DNA from: Colius striatus
Taxonomy: Eukaryota > Chordata > Aves > Coliiformes > Coliidae
Assembly: GCF_028858725.1 (NCBI RefSeq)
Contig: NC_084767.1
Coordinates: 17,437,895-17,501,894 of the forward strand
Direction: 5' to 3'
DNA length: 64,000 bases
Shown: piece by piece, positions 54,901 to 64,000 of the stretch
How positions within the stretch are numbered: position 1 is the first letter of the stretch
How the letters are laid out: every line of letters starts with the position of its first letter
Position numbers and translations under genes: made by a program
Notes under the pieces: generated by a model
Seen by the model: the letters and a program-made list of their open reading frames with translations, nothing else
Told to the model about the DNA's origin: nothing
Databases searched by the model: none

Positions 54901-57900
54901 ATGAAGGTGTATGAAGGGTTTGCACGGTTTTCCTGGGGGAAACTTTTGCTAATGTCTCCTCAGGACAATGGAAAGCAGCAGCCGAAGCTGGTGTGTGAGC
55001 ATCCCTTGGTGCTGCCCTCCCAAAGCCGTGGGGGCTTTGCCCACCAGCATGCTCCAAGGGGGTGGGCTCTGTAACTTCCACTCACAGGGGATGGATTCTG
55101 CTCAGCTGGACATCACTGGGTCTGGATATGTTTATAGAGGGCAACATTTACTCCTGGGTGACCAGTATGAATGGTCTGAAGCTACACTATGGGGTTTAAT
55201 TTGCTCAGTACTGGAGTTGGGTTGTGCTGCAGGGCCAGGTCCTGGTGGGGGGGCATCTCTTGCTGTGTGCAGGAGCTGTCCCATGGCCATGGCAGCCCCA
55301 CACTGCCTGATGGTGACTGGATAGGGGAGACAAAAGCTGTGCATATGTCTCAGAGAACTGATTTGTGCCGACAGGAGGTCAGCAAATTGCTGCCTGCTGC
55401 CTGGTCTGCTTTTAAGGCTCGCACCAAGTAAAGCAGATTGGTCTCTATAGAGAAAAACCTCAGCCGTGGTGGTGGCAGGGATATATTTGGAATTAGAAGC
55501 ATGGTCTTCACCCATTTTTCCCAATGCTGAGCTGAAGGCAGGGGTTTCTGGCTTTGGTTTGACTTCTGCTGATTAAAACTTGATTTCTAGAATGCTCGAT
55601 ATCCCTCGAGCACCCTTTGGGCCAGATGCTGCCTAAAAGCACCTTCTCTTTCCATGGCTGCCCCAGGGAAGGTGTGTGGCTGTCCCTGGGTGGCTGTGGT
55701 CTGCTGCAAGCTCCTACTGCACAAACTGCAAGCTGCGAGACCAGCTGAGCTGCTGCCCTGTCTCACACAGCTCATACTCACCTGGAGAAAGAAGCCCCAG
55801 CAGAAAGCGCCGATGAATACGGCTGTCTAAATCCACATGACGGGAGCGGATAGACAGACTGGCTCTGCCTGGGATTGGGAAGAAAGAGTCTATAAAGCAT
55901 TCACAGCTGCGTGATATTCCTAAAGATACCCTTTGCTATGGGGACTCAGCAGCCATGCCCCAGGAGTTCTGCCTGCTGGGGTGCCGGGGGTGTCCCCTGG
56001 GCTCAAGGGGCAGTGTGCGACTTGGACTTGCTGAGCCTCCCTACAGAGGCTGGATCCAGCTCTGACCCCCCTCTGTCCCTGGTGCTGTGTAACATGGCAG
56101 CTTTGAGTTTATCCTGTTACAATGCAAAATGCAGAGGCATGCTGCAACATTAGGGGATGTTGCTGTTGCACAGAAGAAGTTGCTTAAAAGATCAAAACAT
56201 GAATGCCTGGTCAGAGTCTCTCCCTGAGCAGTGCATGAGAGGCTGCACAGCAACAGGCTGCACCAGGAGGATGCCCAGACATGGGAACCTCCCAGTGTTG
56301 GGAGAGAAAGCACATACTTTGCCTTTGTATGTGCTTGAGAAATGCTCTGATTTCCCCAGACCACCCTTTTATGGAGGTCTGTCATTTTTAAACCAAAACC
56401 AAAAGCTCAGCCCTACATATCTTTGGAAAGTTGTTTCATACTGGGGACCAGGTATGTACCAGATCTCAAGCTAGGAATGATTTTTGAGATATTGTAACAA
56501 CCATGCAGAAAGTTCCTCGTTGTTCCCAGCAAGGGAGCCCCATTATATGGAGATAGTGTGAAAAAAAACCCAACTTGCTCTGCAAACCTGCCAAAAGGTG
56601 CTGCCAGCCTAAAATTGCACATGGAAACTGAGGTGCGTGAGGAGGGCATGATGAGCTGCTTAAATCTGTGCTGATGCTTGTGTTCCTCTGGCCAGCCTGC
56701 ATAGAGCTGTGCCTAAGACGAGCACCAGCTATTTTCAGTTCTAATAAGAAAAAAACCTAAAAAGCCCATTAAGTGCCGTGCTCTGGGAAGGAACAAGCTC
56801 CTGGGTGCCAGTGATTTTGCAGGGCTAAAGACAGCTTCTGCCCTGAAGAGGAATAACACCAGCACCACGGCAGTCAGGCCCCTGGGGAGGAAGAAGGTTT
56901 CTGTTTCTGCTGCTCAAGGAGCTGCTGTGTCTCAGCTTGACCAAAATCTGCAGGATCTGTCTCTAGGAAAGGCAGCCGAGGCGGCAGGGCTGTTTACACC
57001 CTGCCAGGCAGAAGCCCTCTCCCACCCCTTAGATGTTGGTGGGTATAAACACTCCAACAAGCAGCCAAGTGCTACCCTGCATCGGGAAAGTGAAACAGTC
57101 TTTGAAGTTGAAGGCGGCTGCCCCAGGGCTGAGAAAACACTCGGAGCTAATCCAGAAGTGACACGCGTTGCTGCAGAGGCTGAGATAGTGGGGAAGAGAA
57201 GGAGCTGGGCACTCGTGACTCCAGCCAGCGTGATTCTGATGTGCAAATTCATGCAATTGCAGAAGCAATCCCTGATGGTTGGGAGTACACAACTACAGAC
57301 CCTGTCACTTGGGATGGGAGGGTGGCCGTGGAGGGGCTGCTGTGGCACCACTGCCGCATGGCCCAGGGAGCACGTGAGCAACACTATCCACAGCCTCATG
57401 GCTGATGCTTGCTGCCAGGCTCCCCTGAGCAAAACTCACTTGACTGGACTCTTGGAGGCTTTTACCTGACTGTCATCCCAGCTAATTAGGAGAGAGGGAC
57501 TGCAGCTCCTCCTCCCTAAGTACCAATAAAGCCCTGCTCCTGTCTGCCCTGCTCCCGCCTGCCAACTTGTGGAAGAAAAGATCCTTCCCACGCGTGGCTA
57601 CCCTGGCGTGAGCATCCCTGGCATGAGCATCTCTGGCATGAGCATCCTGGGCACACAGCCCCTGCTGCCTCCTGCCTCCTGCCTGGGATCAACACTGCTG
57701 CTTCTGCACCCACCCACACTGATATGCTGAGCAGCAGCTGAGGACTGGGCACTTTGGGAGTGGTTTTGGGACGCTTTGCTTAAATTTTGGGCAGGTAAAG
57801 GGATGAGCAAAGGCTCTATCACAGACACACACGCTTCAAGGTGCTGCTCTCTTCTCCATCGGGCCGTTTGTTGCTTTACCATATCTGCTCTATTAGTCAC

Positions 57901-60900
57901 TAATGAACGTGTCTGGCAAGGTTGCTGAGGATGCCAAACCTGCAGAAGCTGGAGCAGCTCTTGGCAATGCAAACTCCCTGCACCACCAACCACGGCAAAC
58001 CCTCTCTGCAGACCAGACTTCTGTCCCTCCATAGCCCAGGGCTGCCTGTAACAGCATCCCACCCCAGCAGCGGACCTTGCGCTTGGCAAACAGGTTCCTT
58101 TCTCACCCCCAACTATTTCTTTCATGTTATGGCACAGTCACCCCAGTACTTGTTTTTCCTGAGGATGAATCACATCATATGAAGAGTTAAATCATCGCCC
58201 AAGAGTAGCAGATTTAGCATGGAAGGCAAAATGTAATCTCTTTGAAGCCAAACTCTGTATCAAAGGCCTCAGTCTCTGTTTCCTTGTGGTTAAATATCTG
58301 GAACATGAAATCCATAAACAAAACAAAACAAATAGCTAACATTTTACTTTGTGTTTTAATACGCTCTGCCTTTCCCATTCCGCAGCATGTTCTCGTACCT
58401 GGAGGTCTCTGCCAGGATTTGCTGGGCTTTTAGCAGCTGGCACCAAGGGGGATGTGGCTGCCTGTCCCCACCATCACCCTCCCTGCTCTGCCCCTGGCCA
58501 CCCTGACCTGCCACCTGCATCCACCAGTTTCTGCAAGGACCCTGAGCCACAGACTGGGATTAAAGATGAACCTGAAGAGTGAGGACGCTGACAGGGCACG
58601 GCTGGCCAGACCTGCTCCCTCAGCGTGCTTACACTCACTGTGACAAAAGCCAGTGGCAATGACCACAGAGCACACACACATGTGTACCTATCTTGTACAT
58701 GTATCTATTTTGTGTCCCCAGGGCAGGTTTCCCAACAGGCATTTGTGGGATGCCCCTCAGGTCTGGCCCATGCAGGGGGGAACATTTTGGGAGCGCTCCA
58801 TCTCCTGGCTTGTGCCATAGTCAGGCTGCAGGTACTGGGGTCCCTCACTGGAATAGGCCTCTGGCATGATTTTTTCCCTGCATGCCCGACCCCAAGGCAC
58901 CTTGGCCTAGTGATGAAGCATCCTCTTAGAATCACAGAATTGTTTTGGTTGGAAAAATACCTTGAAGATCATTATGTCCAACCACTCACCTCACACTACC
59001 AAGCCCACCACTAAACCACGTCCCTCAGCACCTCTCAACTACACGGCTTCTCAATATCTCCAGAGATGGGGACTCCACCACCTCCCTTGGCAGCCTGTCC
59101 CAGCGTCTAACAACTCTCTCAGTGAAAAAGTTCTTTCTAATCTCCAATCTAAACCTCCTCTGACACAACTTGAGGCTGTTTCCTCTTGTCCTGTCACTTG
59201 TTACTTGGGAGAAGAGAAGCCCCACCTCACTATAATCTCCTGTCAGGTAGTTGTAGAGAGTGATCATGTGTCCCCTTAGCAACTTCCTCTCCAGACTAAA
59301 CACCCCCTGTTCCCTCAGTCTCTCCTCATCAGATTTATGCTCCAGATCCTTTCCCAGCTTTATTGCCTGCCATTCCAGAGGTACTCAGGGAAAGCACTGT
59401 TTGTGCTGAAAACTCCAGTGAGAGAGAATTCTTTGTCCTTCTCAAAAAGAGAGGCTTTCCTTTTGATTAGGAGAGGTGGGTAGGAAATTCTCCCCGGGTT
59501 TCCTGATCTACACAGGTAGATAGATGTAAGGCAGAGATGGCTGTGAATCAGGCAGGTTGTAACCCTGCATCAGGAATGCCCTAGCTGGGACAAAGCCTTC
59601 AGCCTCTCCATGGATCTGCTCCTTATCTCTAAACTAGGGCTAAATCCTTCTCCCCATCACATACCACGCAGGAGGGGTGAAGCCGAGGTGAAAGCACTGT
59701 GGAGGTTATGGAGAAGGTGGTTTGTTGAGTCAACAGGGAGCAGGGAGCGGCCAGCGGGCCGGGGCTGCGCAGGGCAGAGCCCTCCTCACTCACCATCCCA
59801 TCGACGGCGTGATCTGTCCCACTCCGCCGGGAGGCAGCGGGTAGAAACCAGGGATGTCTGAGGTCTGCGAAGGACGGTGCACTCCTGGAGAAGGGAGAAG
59901 GAGATGATTTGGACCCAGCACCACATCCCTCAGCTGACCTGGGCACTTCCTGAACCCCCTCCCTGCTGTATCCATGGGCACTTGTGAGCAGCAGGGAATG
60001 TCTGTGAAACAGCTGTCTGCAAGTGGCACAATACCCTAACTGCCCTTTTTATTCCTGCGGTTTTCTCTCTGGGGATGTGGTGGGTTGGCCACGCTGCTGC
60101 AGAATCGCAAATACTTGTATGTCATGGTGGGGATGGCAGCTTGCTCCCACACAAGCATCATCCCTGCTCTGCACCACCATGAGGCCAAGCAGCAACTTGC
60201 TTTGGTAAGGATTTGACGGATTTGGGACACCATTCTGCCCTTCCCAGGGAGTCCATTCAGGTGCACAACTGATGGTCAAATCTGTCTCCTTACCCCGTTC
60301 TGATCAGTCACCTCTGGGACTTCCTGTAAGCAGCCAGCAGGGATGCTCCAGCAGGCATCACTTCTACATCAATTTTAAACAACTTGAGTCCCCATTCAAA
60401 GCAATTGTTCCACGGGCTCTGTGGGTGCCAGGGAACAGCAGAGGTGGGTATGGTGCCAGGTGGGAATTCACCCTTTGCACGGGGAATCCCTGTGTGATCT
60501 TCAAAGCTGCTGGCACAGGCGATGTGGCCGGAGGAGACAGCCACAGCATCTACCTGCTTCTATCTGGACTTGAAAACAGCCCACGGAGCCTGGGGCTGCA
60601 GGTGGGACTCAGACGGCAGTGGTGCTGCCAGCAAAAGCAGCTTCCAGCTGACCTCCAGCCTACAAAACTGGAAGGGAGCTGGGGCTGAGCTCTGCTGCAA
60701 GATTGTGTTATACAGAACCTGGTCCCCGGGAACAGCCAGATGCCGTATCATCCAGCCAAGCTTGCAGGACATGGCAACTTCAAGCATCAGCTCTGCCCTG
60801 GGTGCCTACAAACCTCAGACAACAATCGTGCACAGAGGTTGCCCAGCAGCTCTCCTGGGCAAGAAGTATATTGAATAAACTGGTATTTAAATGCAAGCAA

Positions 60901-63858
60901 TCTCAGAAGTCTGGATTGTTCTCCTAGGTGTACTAACGATAAATTATTAATTAGGAAGGACACCAACAGACTCCAAGCATCTTACTTGGAGTCAGCTAAA
61001 GTAAATATATAACTGAACTGAAAGGAATATGTAACCTGGTATGAGAATTTACCTACAGCTGTGTCCAAGTGGGATGCAGCAGCCCACTGAGGGTCAGACA
61101 AACCCAGCACGTGCCTTAGGCTGCCTTAGGCAGCTGACAGGACTTCCTGAGATTTGGACCTCCAACAAAACAAGTTGTGTAAGCCAGAGCACAAGTTATT
61201 CTTGCTGGCCCAGTGGTTGGAGCACTAGCCACTGACTCAGAAGATGCTGCTTGTATTTCCTTGTCTCTGTGTCCTTGGGCTACTGTGAAATACTTCAAAT
61301 GGATGCTGTGAGAATGAGAACGATGGTGATTCTCCAGCACTTAGACAGGTGATAATGGGAGATATTTCAGAGATTAAATTAGAGATGGGACACATCCAGA
61401 TGAACAGGGAAGGAAACCCTCACCCCAGCAGCCCAGGGATGGAGAATGCAAATCTGGTAACAGCTGCACCACAGAGACAGGTCCCATCTGAGTATGGTGG
61501 TCTGAACCTCTCCATAAATAGGACCCAGAGGATCCCATGATGGACAGACTGCCTCTGCCTCTGCCACAAAGGTACAGGCTAAAAGGGTAATGGGAGACTG
61601 GAGGATGTGCAGCCAGAGGACAGCTTCCCAGAATTACTGACCCACTGCAGAGATGAATGCATAGGGACTGCTCCAGTGCCATAGTTTCCACAGAGAGATA
61701 TAACCAGCTCATCCTCTTGGTGAGCTGCTCCTGTATTGCTGAAGGCTTTCCAGGCTAATAGGGAGTACCTGGAGGCAGCTCATGGAGAGGGGATTTTGTG
61801 CTCTGCAAGGCATCTGCAAAGGCAGTGTGAAGGAAGGTGTGTTGGGTTGCCTTCCCGGGAGACTTAGAAATCTGCACACTTCCTCTGGAGATTCAGAAAT
61901 CTGCCATTAGCTGAGCTTTTAATAGGTTTATTTTGTTAACTCGTCATATTCTTCTGCTGAGTTTAGAATGCTCTGGTGGCTGACAAGCAACGTGCTGGCT
62001 GGAAAAAACTCAGGATGCGCCTGGGTGTCTTTTACATCAGACCTGAATCCTTCTCATCAGCATCTCTGCAGAGTCCAGAACACGGCCTCCAGGTTGAGAC
62101 CAGTGATAATTCAGTACATCCTCCATCCAAGAGCAGCCTTGATACCCCATTGTTTTAGCAGTAATGTTAACTTGGTGAAGCTGATGTCTCTGGGGCAGTC
62201 TGGATCACTCTTGACTGGAGGCCTTGGCCCAAACCATCACAGTTGGTTCTGTGCCTTCATTTTTGTACTGATTCCTGGGCTCTGATGTACTCTGAACTCC
62301 TTCATGAATGCAATTTGACACAAAAGTGTGAATTTGTTTGCTTTCACATGAAATCAAGACCAGGTTTGTGCAAAAGTCTGGGTAATAGGAACAGACATTG
62401 AAAGACTCGGTTGCACTAATATAATGCTGACAAAGTTTGATTTTTACACTCAGCTTGCCAGTAACCCATGAAGAATGATGGGCTGGAGTGAATTCCTGTG
62501 CATGTACCTATATTTTACAGTTCAGGGTTTAATCTCTACCTACTGTACTTTCCTCTGTAGCCTCACGAGGTAACTGACGTGTCCCGGATTCACACAGGAA
62601 CCCAGAGAGCCAACCCGTGTGACAACCACATAACGTGTGGCTACAGACGCACACACATAACAATCCACTAAGCTATCAGACATTGATCCTATTTAGTCAA
62701 AATATTTCCTGTTTCAAGCATTTATTTTCTCAAAATGACAACCTGACAACAGTTCAGGTATGACTCAGAGGAAAGATTACTTTCCATTTTCTGGTTGACT
62801 CTGACGCATCACCCCACAGGCTCTGGTCTCGTCTCAAGCTACAGGACAGCTTGCACTGTGAACTGAGCACACTTGATCGGTAGGGCTGGCACTTTTGATA
62901 TCAAACTCCTCTTGACCAGGATTACAAAGCACTGCCAATAAGCTAAATAGAATCATAGAATCATTTTGTTTGGAAAAGACCTTTAAGGTCATTGAGTCCA
63001 ACAACTCACTTCACACTGTCAAGTCCATCACTAATCCATGTCCCTCAGCACCTCAACTACATGGCTGTCTCCAGGGATGGGGACTTCACCATATTCCTGG
63101 GCAGCTTGTGCCAGTGTCCAACAACTCTCTCAATGAAAAAAATTCTTGCTCATCTCCAATCTAAACCTCTTCTGGCACAACTTGAGGCTGTTTCCTCTTG
63201 TCCTGTCACTTGTTACTTGAAGAAGAGACTGATCCCCACCTCACTACAATTTCATTTCAGGTAGCTGTAGAGAGTGATTGTTGACTCTCCTGAGTCCCCT
63301 TTTCTCCAAACTAAACACGCTCAGCTCCCTCAGCCACTCCTCATCGGTTTCATGCTCCAGACTCTTTACAGGCTTCATTGCCCATTGCTGGACACACTCC
63401 AGCACCCCAGTGTCCTTCTTGTAGTGAGATGCCCAAAACTGAACACGGTATTCAAGGTGCAGCCTCACCAGTGCCCAGTACAGGGGCACAATCACTGCCC
63501 TGGTCCTGCTGGCCACACTATTTCTGATATAAGCCAGGATGCCATTGGCTGTCTTGGCCACCTGGGCACACTGTTGGCTCATGCTCCACTTCTACTGCTA
63601 AGCAATGCCCCAGTTGACCAAAGCTCTTGACTTTTCCCATTGAGTTGGGACCAAGAAGGTGACACCTTCAGTGGTCCCCAGCACCATCCCCCTCCCACCA
63701 CACAGGTCCCCAGTAGTGCCATTACCTTGTTTCTGGTTGATGTCTGCAGGCAAGTGGGGCGAGTGGGAGCTGTGGCTGAAATGGTCGTTGCTGTAAGGGA
63801 TGAGTGGGGTGAGCGGATGGACTCCATGGGATGGCTGCACGACAGGAACTTTGTTGGA
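42699..63858 (-). CDS. TCF7: TCF7 (TCF1), 3' part: HMG-box Wnt effector with C-clamp tail (partial, 9 exons)
   Basis: DNA-binding partner of beta-catenin in Wnt signalling, important in T cells. Nine minus-strand exons join in frame: 63726-63858, 59794-59884, 55782-55868, 53796-53906, 53351-53513, 53029-53136, 49640-49688, 47537-47609 and 42699-42999. In order they encode the TCF/LEF middle region (NKVPVVQ, HPLTPLI, ADINQKQ), the DIPGFYPL segment, an in-frame cassette exon, [14 protein letters not shown], the HMG box ([28 protein letters not shown]), the basic nuclear signal [10 protein letters not shown] and the C-clamp ([20 protein letters not shown]). The beta-catenin-binding amino terminus lies beyond the window. 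TCF7 rather than LEF1/TCF7L1/TCF7L2 is chosen from [32 protein letters not shown] and synteny with SKP1. No frame break is seen. Confidence 0.95.
43090..43380. promoter_or_regulatory. CpG-rich block in the last TCF7 intron
   Basis: About 290 bases of dense CpG, including a G-rich stretch at 43240-43261 with a nine-base G run, lie only 100 bases upstream of the terminal exon on the TCF7 strand. It could be an internal promoter, a methylated intragenic island or a structure-forming element. I see no exon in it. Confidence 0.5.
43381..43590 (+). repeat. Degenerate A-rich tandem array
   Basis: About 200 bases very poor in T. TGAAAATCCAAACAAAAAAC and TGAAAGTCCAAACAACAAAA are recurring variants, with irregular spacing of roughly 20-30 bases. 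On the TCF7 strand this is a T-rich stretch. Confidence 0.6.
45441..46016 (+). mobile_element. Solo LTR of an ERVL-like avian endogenous retrovirus
   Basis: It begins TGTCCCGGTTTTGGCCAGGA and ends near GGCTGGGGTTAAACCAC, the termini I know from passerine ERVL-type LTRs. The inside has the family's AGTAGCTGGC segment, a TATA-like element near 45690, an ATT-rich tract (about 45820-45880) and a poly(A) signal-like hexamer near 45885. No internal gag/pol region adjoins, so this is a lone LTR fossil left by recombination. No clear target duplication is visible. It lies antisense to TCF7. Age is probably tens of millions of years or less. Confidence 0.8.
47537..47609 (-). CDS. TCF7: TCF7 C-clamp exon (E-tail)
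   Basis: 73 bases encoding [20 protein letters not shown] and CGPCR, with a TGTTCAG acceptor and GTGTGT donor. The four-cysteine C-clamp gives E-type isoforms a second DNA contact (helper sites). The last R is completed by the next exon. Confidence 0.95.
48379..48415. repeat. TA/TG/CA alternating microsatellite
   Basis: An alternating purine-pyrimidine stretch, ATATATATGTATATATAAAT, continues into ATACATACACACAC. It is likely polymorphic. Confidence 0.85.
49640..49688 (-). CDS. TCF7: TCF7 nuclear-signal exon
   Basis: Sixteen codons plus one base, [16 protein letters not shown], after a TTCCTAG acceptor and before a GTAAAT donor. It is the basic tail next to the HMG box that supports DNA binding and nuclear import. 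Confidence 0.93.
53029..53136 (-). CDS. TCF7: TCF7 HMG box exon B
   Basis: 36 codons, phase 0, [20 protein letters not shown] through GWSARDNY. It completes the HMG box. The acceptor is CCTTGCAG and the donor GTGAGT. Confidence 0.97.
53351..53513 (-). CDS. TCF7: TCF7 HMG box exon A
   Basis: 163 bases encoding [20 protein letters not shown] and then [15 protein letters not shown] through NQILGRR. This is the first two-thirds of the HMG box that bends DNA at CTTTG sites. The acceptor is CACCAAG and the donor GTAAGA. Confidence 0.97.
53796..53906 (-). CDS. TCF7: TCF7 exon, HPAIV segment
   Basis: 111 bases encoding [20 protein letters not shown] and [16 protein letters not shown], with a GTTGCAG acceptor and GTAAGT donor. 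[10 protein letters not shown] is a hallmark of the TCF/LEF linker before the HMG box. Confidence 0.95.
55782..55868 (-). CDS. TCF7: TCF7 in-frame cassette exon (LEF/TCF alternative exon)
   Basis: 87 bases, divisible by three, with a TCCCAG acceptor and GTGAGT donor. It encodes [20 protein letters not shown] and LSAGASFSR. It aligns with the alternatively spliced LEF1/TCF7L2 exon (remembered as QGQPVYPI..GGFRQPYP..SMSRF). Skipping it preserves the frame and a tryptophan codon at the joint. As I recall, human TCF7 lacks this exon. Splicing usage is inferred. Confidence 0.82.
57602..57646 (+). repeat. 15-base tandem repeat, three units
   Basis: Three contiguous units of CCTGGCATGAGCATC with single differences, followed by a CCTCCTG-type imperfect repeat (57662-57685). 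Confidence 0.85.
58928..59370 (-). mobile_element. CR1 LINE, 5'-truncated
   Basis: The + strand starts AGAATCACAGAATTGTTTTG, the reverse complement of the CR1 3' end repeats. The minus strand encodes the CR1 ORF2 carboxyl end ([43 protein letters not shown]) over 59025-59303. It is severely 5'-truncated, as usual for CR1, and cannot move by itself. Confidence 0.92.
59794..59884 (-). CDS. TCF7: TCF7 exon, DIPGFYPL segment
   Basis: 91 bases encoding [20 protein letters not shown] and [10 protein letters not shown], between a CTCCAG acceptor and GTGAGT donor. It joins to either the cassette exon (giving GWQSQ) or directly to the next exon (giving GWFTHP), because both begin with G. Confidence 0.93.
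59885..63725 (-). other. TCF7: TCF7 intron between the two most upstream exons
   Basis: A 3.8 kb intron containing the larger CR1 copy (62948-63588). The rest (59885-62947) shows no repeat or exon that I recognise. Confidence 0.7.
62948..63588 (-). mobile_element. CR1 LINE, 5'-truncated (longer copy)
   Basis: The + strand starts AGAATCATAGAATCATTTTG, the CR1 3' terminus in reverse. The minus strand encodes CR1 ORF2 carboxyl sequence with [33 protein letters not shown] and [16 protein letters not shown] (63244-63582). It breaks off at about 63588 in the middle of the reverse-transcriptase-containing frame. It ends 137 bases from a TCF7 exon. Confidence 0.92.
63726..63858 (-). CDS. TCF7: TCF7 exon, middle region (most upstream in window)
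   Basis: 44 codons plus one base, with a TTGCAG acceptor at 63859-63864 and a GTAATG donor. It contains [20 protein letters not shown] and [10 protein letters not shown], matching TCF/LEF family sequence. It is phase 0 at its start. Confidence 0.92.
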
Positions 63859-64000
63859 CTGCAAGACACAAGAAGAAATGGGGCTCAGGAGTTGTCAGCA
63901 TCTGTGAGCAAGGAGGGCTGGTGCCCTCTGTAGCCCCATCATTGCAAGCACTGAAAGTCCCCTGTGACTCTCAAGGGTGGGCAGAAGATGCCCATGCCTA

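Larger units (their letters stand above)
53137..55781 (-). other. TCF7: TCF7 introns flanking the HMG exons
   Basis: Introns 53137-53350, 53514-53795 and 53907-55781. The first two are short, so the HMG exons form a tight cluster. No repeat or additional exon is recognised. Confidence 0.7.
55869..59793 (-). other. TCF7: TCF7 intron upstream of the cassette exon
   Basis: A 3.9 kb intron with a CR1 copy (58928-59370), a 15-base tandem repeat (57602-57646) and a region (56930-57470) open on both strands without recognisable protein. No additional exon was identified. Confidence 0.7.

Noticed and set aside
59025-59303. 92-codon minus frame as a host gene
   Set aside because: It is the CR1 LINE ORF2 carboxyl end ([20 protein letters not shown]), not a host gene.
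63244-63582. 112-codon minus frame as a host gene
   Set aside because: It is CR1 ORF2 sequence ([17 protein letters not shown]), not a host gene.

Overview
The window comes from a vertebrate nuclear genome, almost certainly a bird and probably a neoavian or passerine. The coding sequence is split by GT-AG introns. The recognisable interspersed repeats are CR1 LINE fragments, the usual avian LINE, plus one solo LTR of the ERVL-like kind common in passerines. The gene order PPP2CA (+), SKP1 (+), TCF7 (-) matches the human 5q31 block (there TCF7 +, SKP1 -, PPP2CA -) read in the opposite direction. I saw no prokaryotic genes, CRISPR array, operon or tRNA/rRNA gene, and I found no new multi-gene system. 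The interest lies in exon structure, regulatory DNA and repeats.

Positions 1-710 may hold the last exon and 3'UTR of an upstream + strand gene; human synteny predicts CDKL3, but this is weak. A CpG island at about 900-2450 carries the PPP2CA promoter with a perfect CRE. PPP2CA has seven coding exons from 1697 to 17533, after a 12.3 kb first intron, and they join to an intact 309-residue protein phosphatase 2A catalytic subunit. Its 3'UTR runs to about 18.3-18.6 kb. From there to 28.5 kb is intergenic DNA with an orphan CpG island (about 23.62-23.93 kb), a 26-base C run and two CR1 scraps.

SKP1 starts in a second promoter CpG island with a TATA box (28566). It has a non-coding first exon and five coding exons (31337-36876) that give an intact 163-residue SKP1. 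Three candidate poly(A) signals lie at 37434-38094. After about 1.3 kb of intergenic DNA comes the convergent 3' end of TCF7 (poly(A) signal at 39414, long 3'UTR).

The rest is the 3' part of TCF7 on the minus strand. Nine coding exons run from 63858 down to 42699 and cover the region after the beta-catenin-binding domain, an in-frame cassette exon (55782-55868), the HMG box, the basic tail and the C-clamp E-tail. The amino-terminal exons lie beyond 64000. TCF7 introns hold two CR1 copies, a solo LTR, an internal CpG-rich block next to an A-rich array, and short tandem repeats.

The three genes are neighbours by old synteny, not a pathway operon. They do touch shared biology: PP2A and SCF (SKP1-CUL1-F-box) both act on beta-catenin turnover, and TCF7 is a nuclear partner of beta-catenin.
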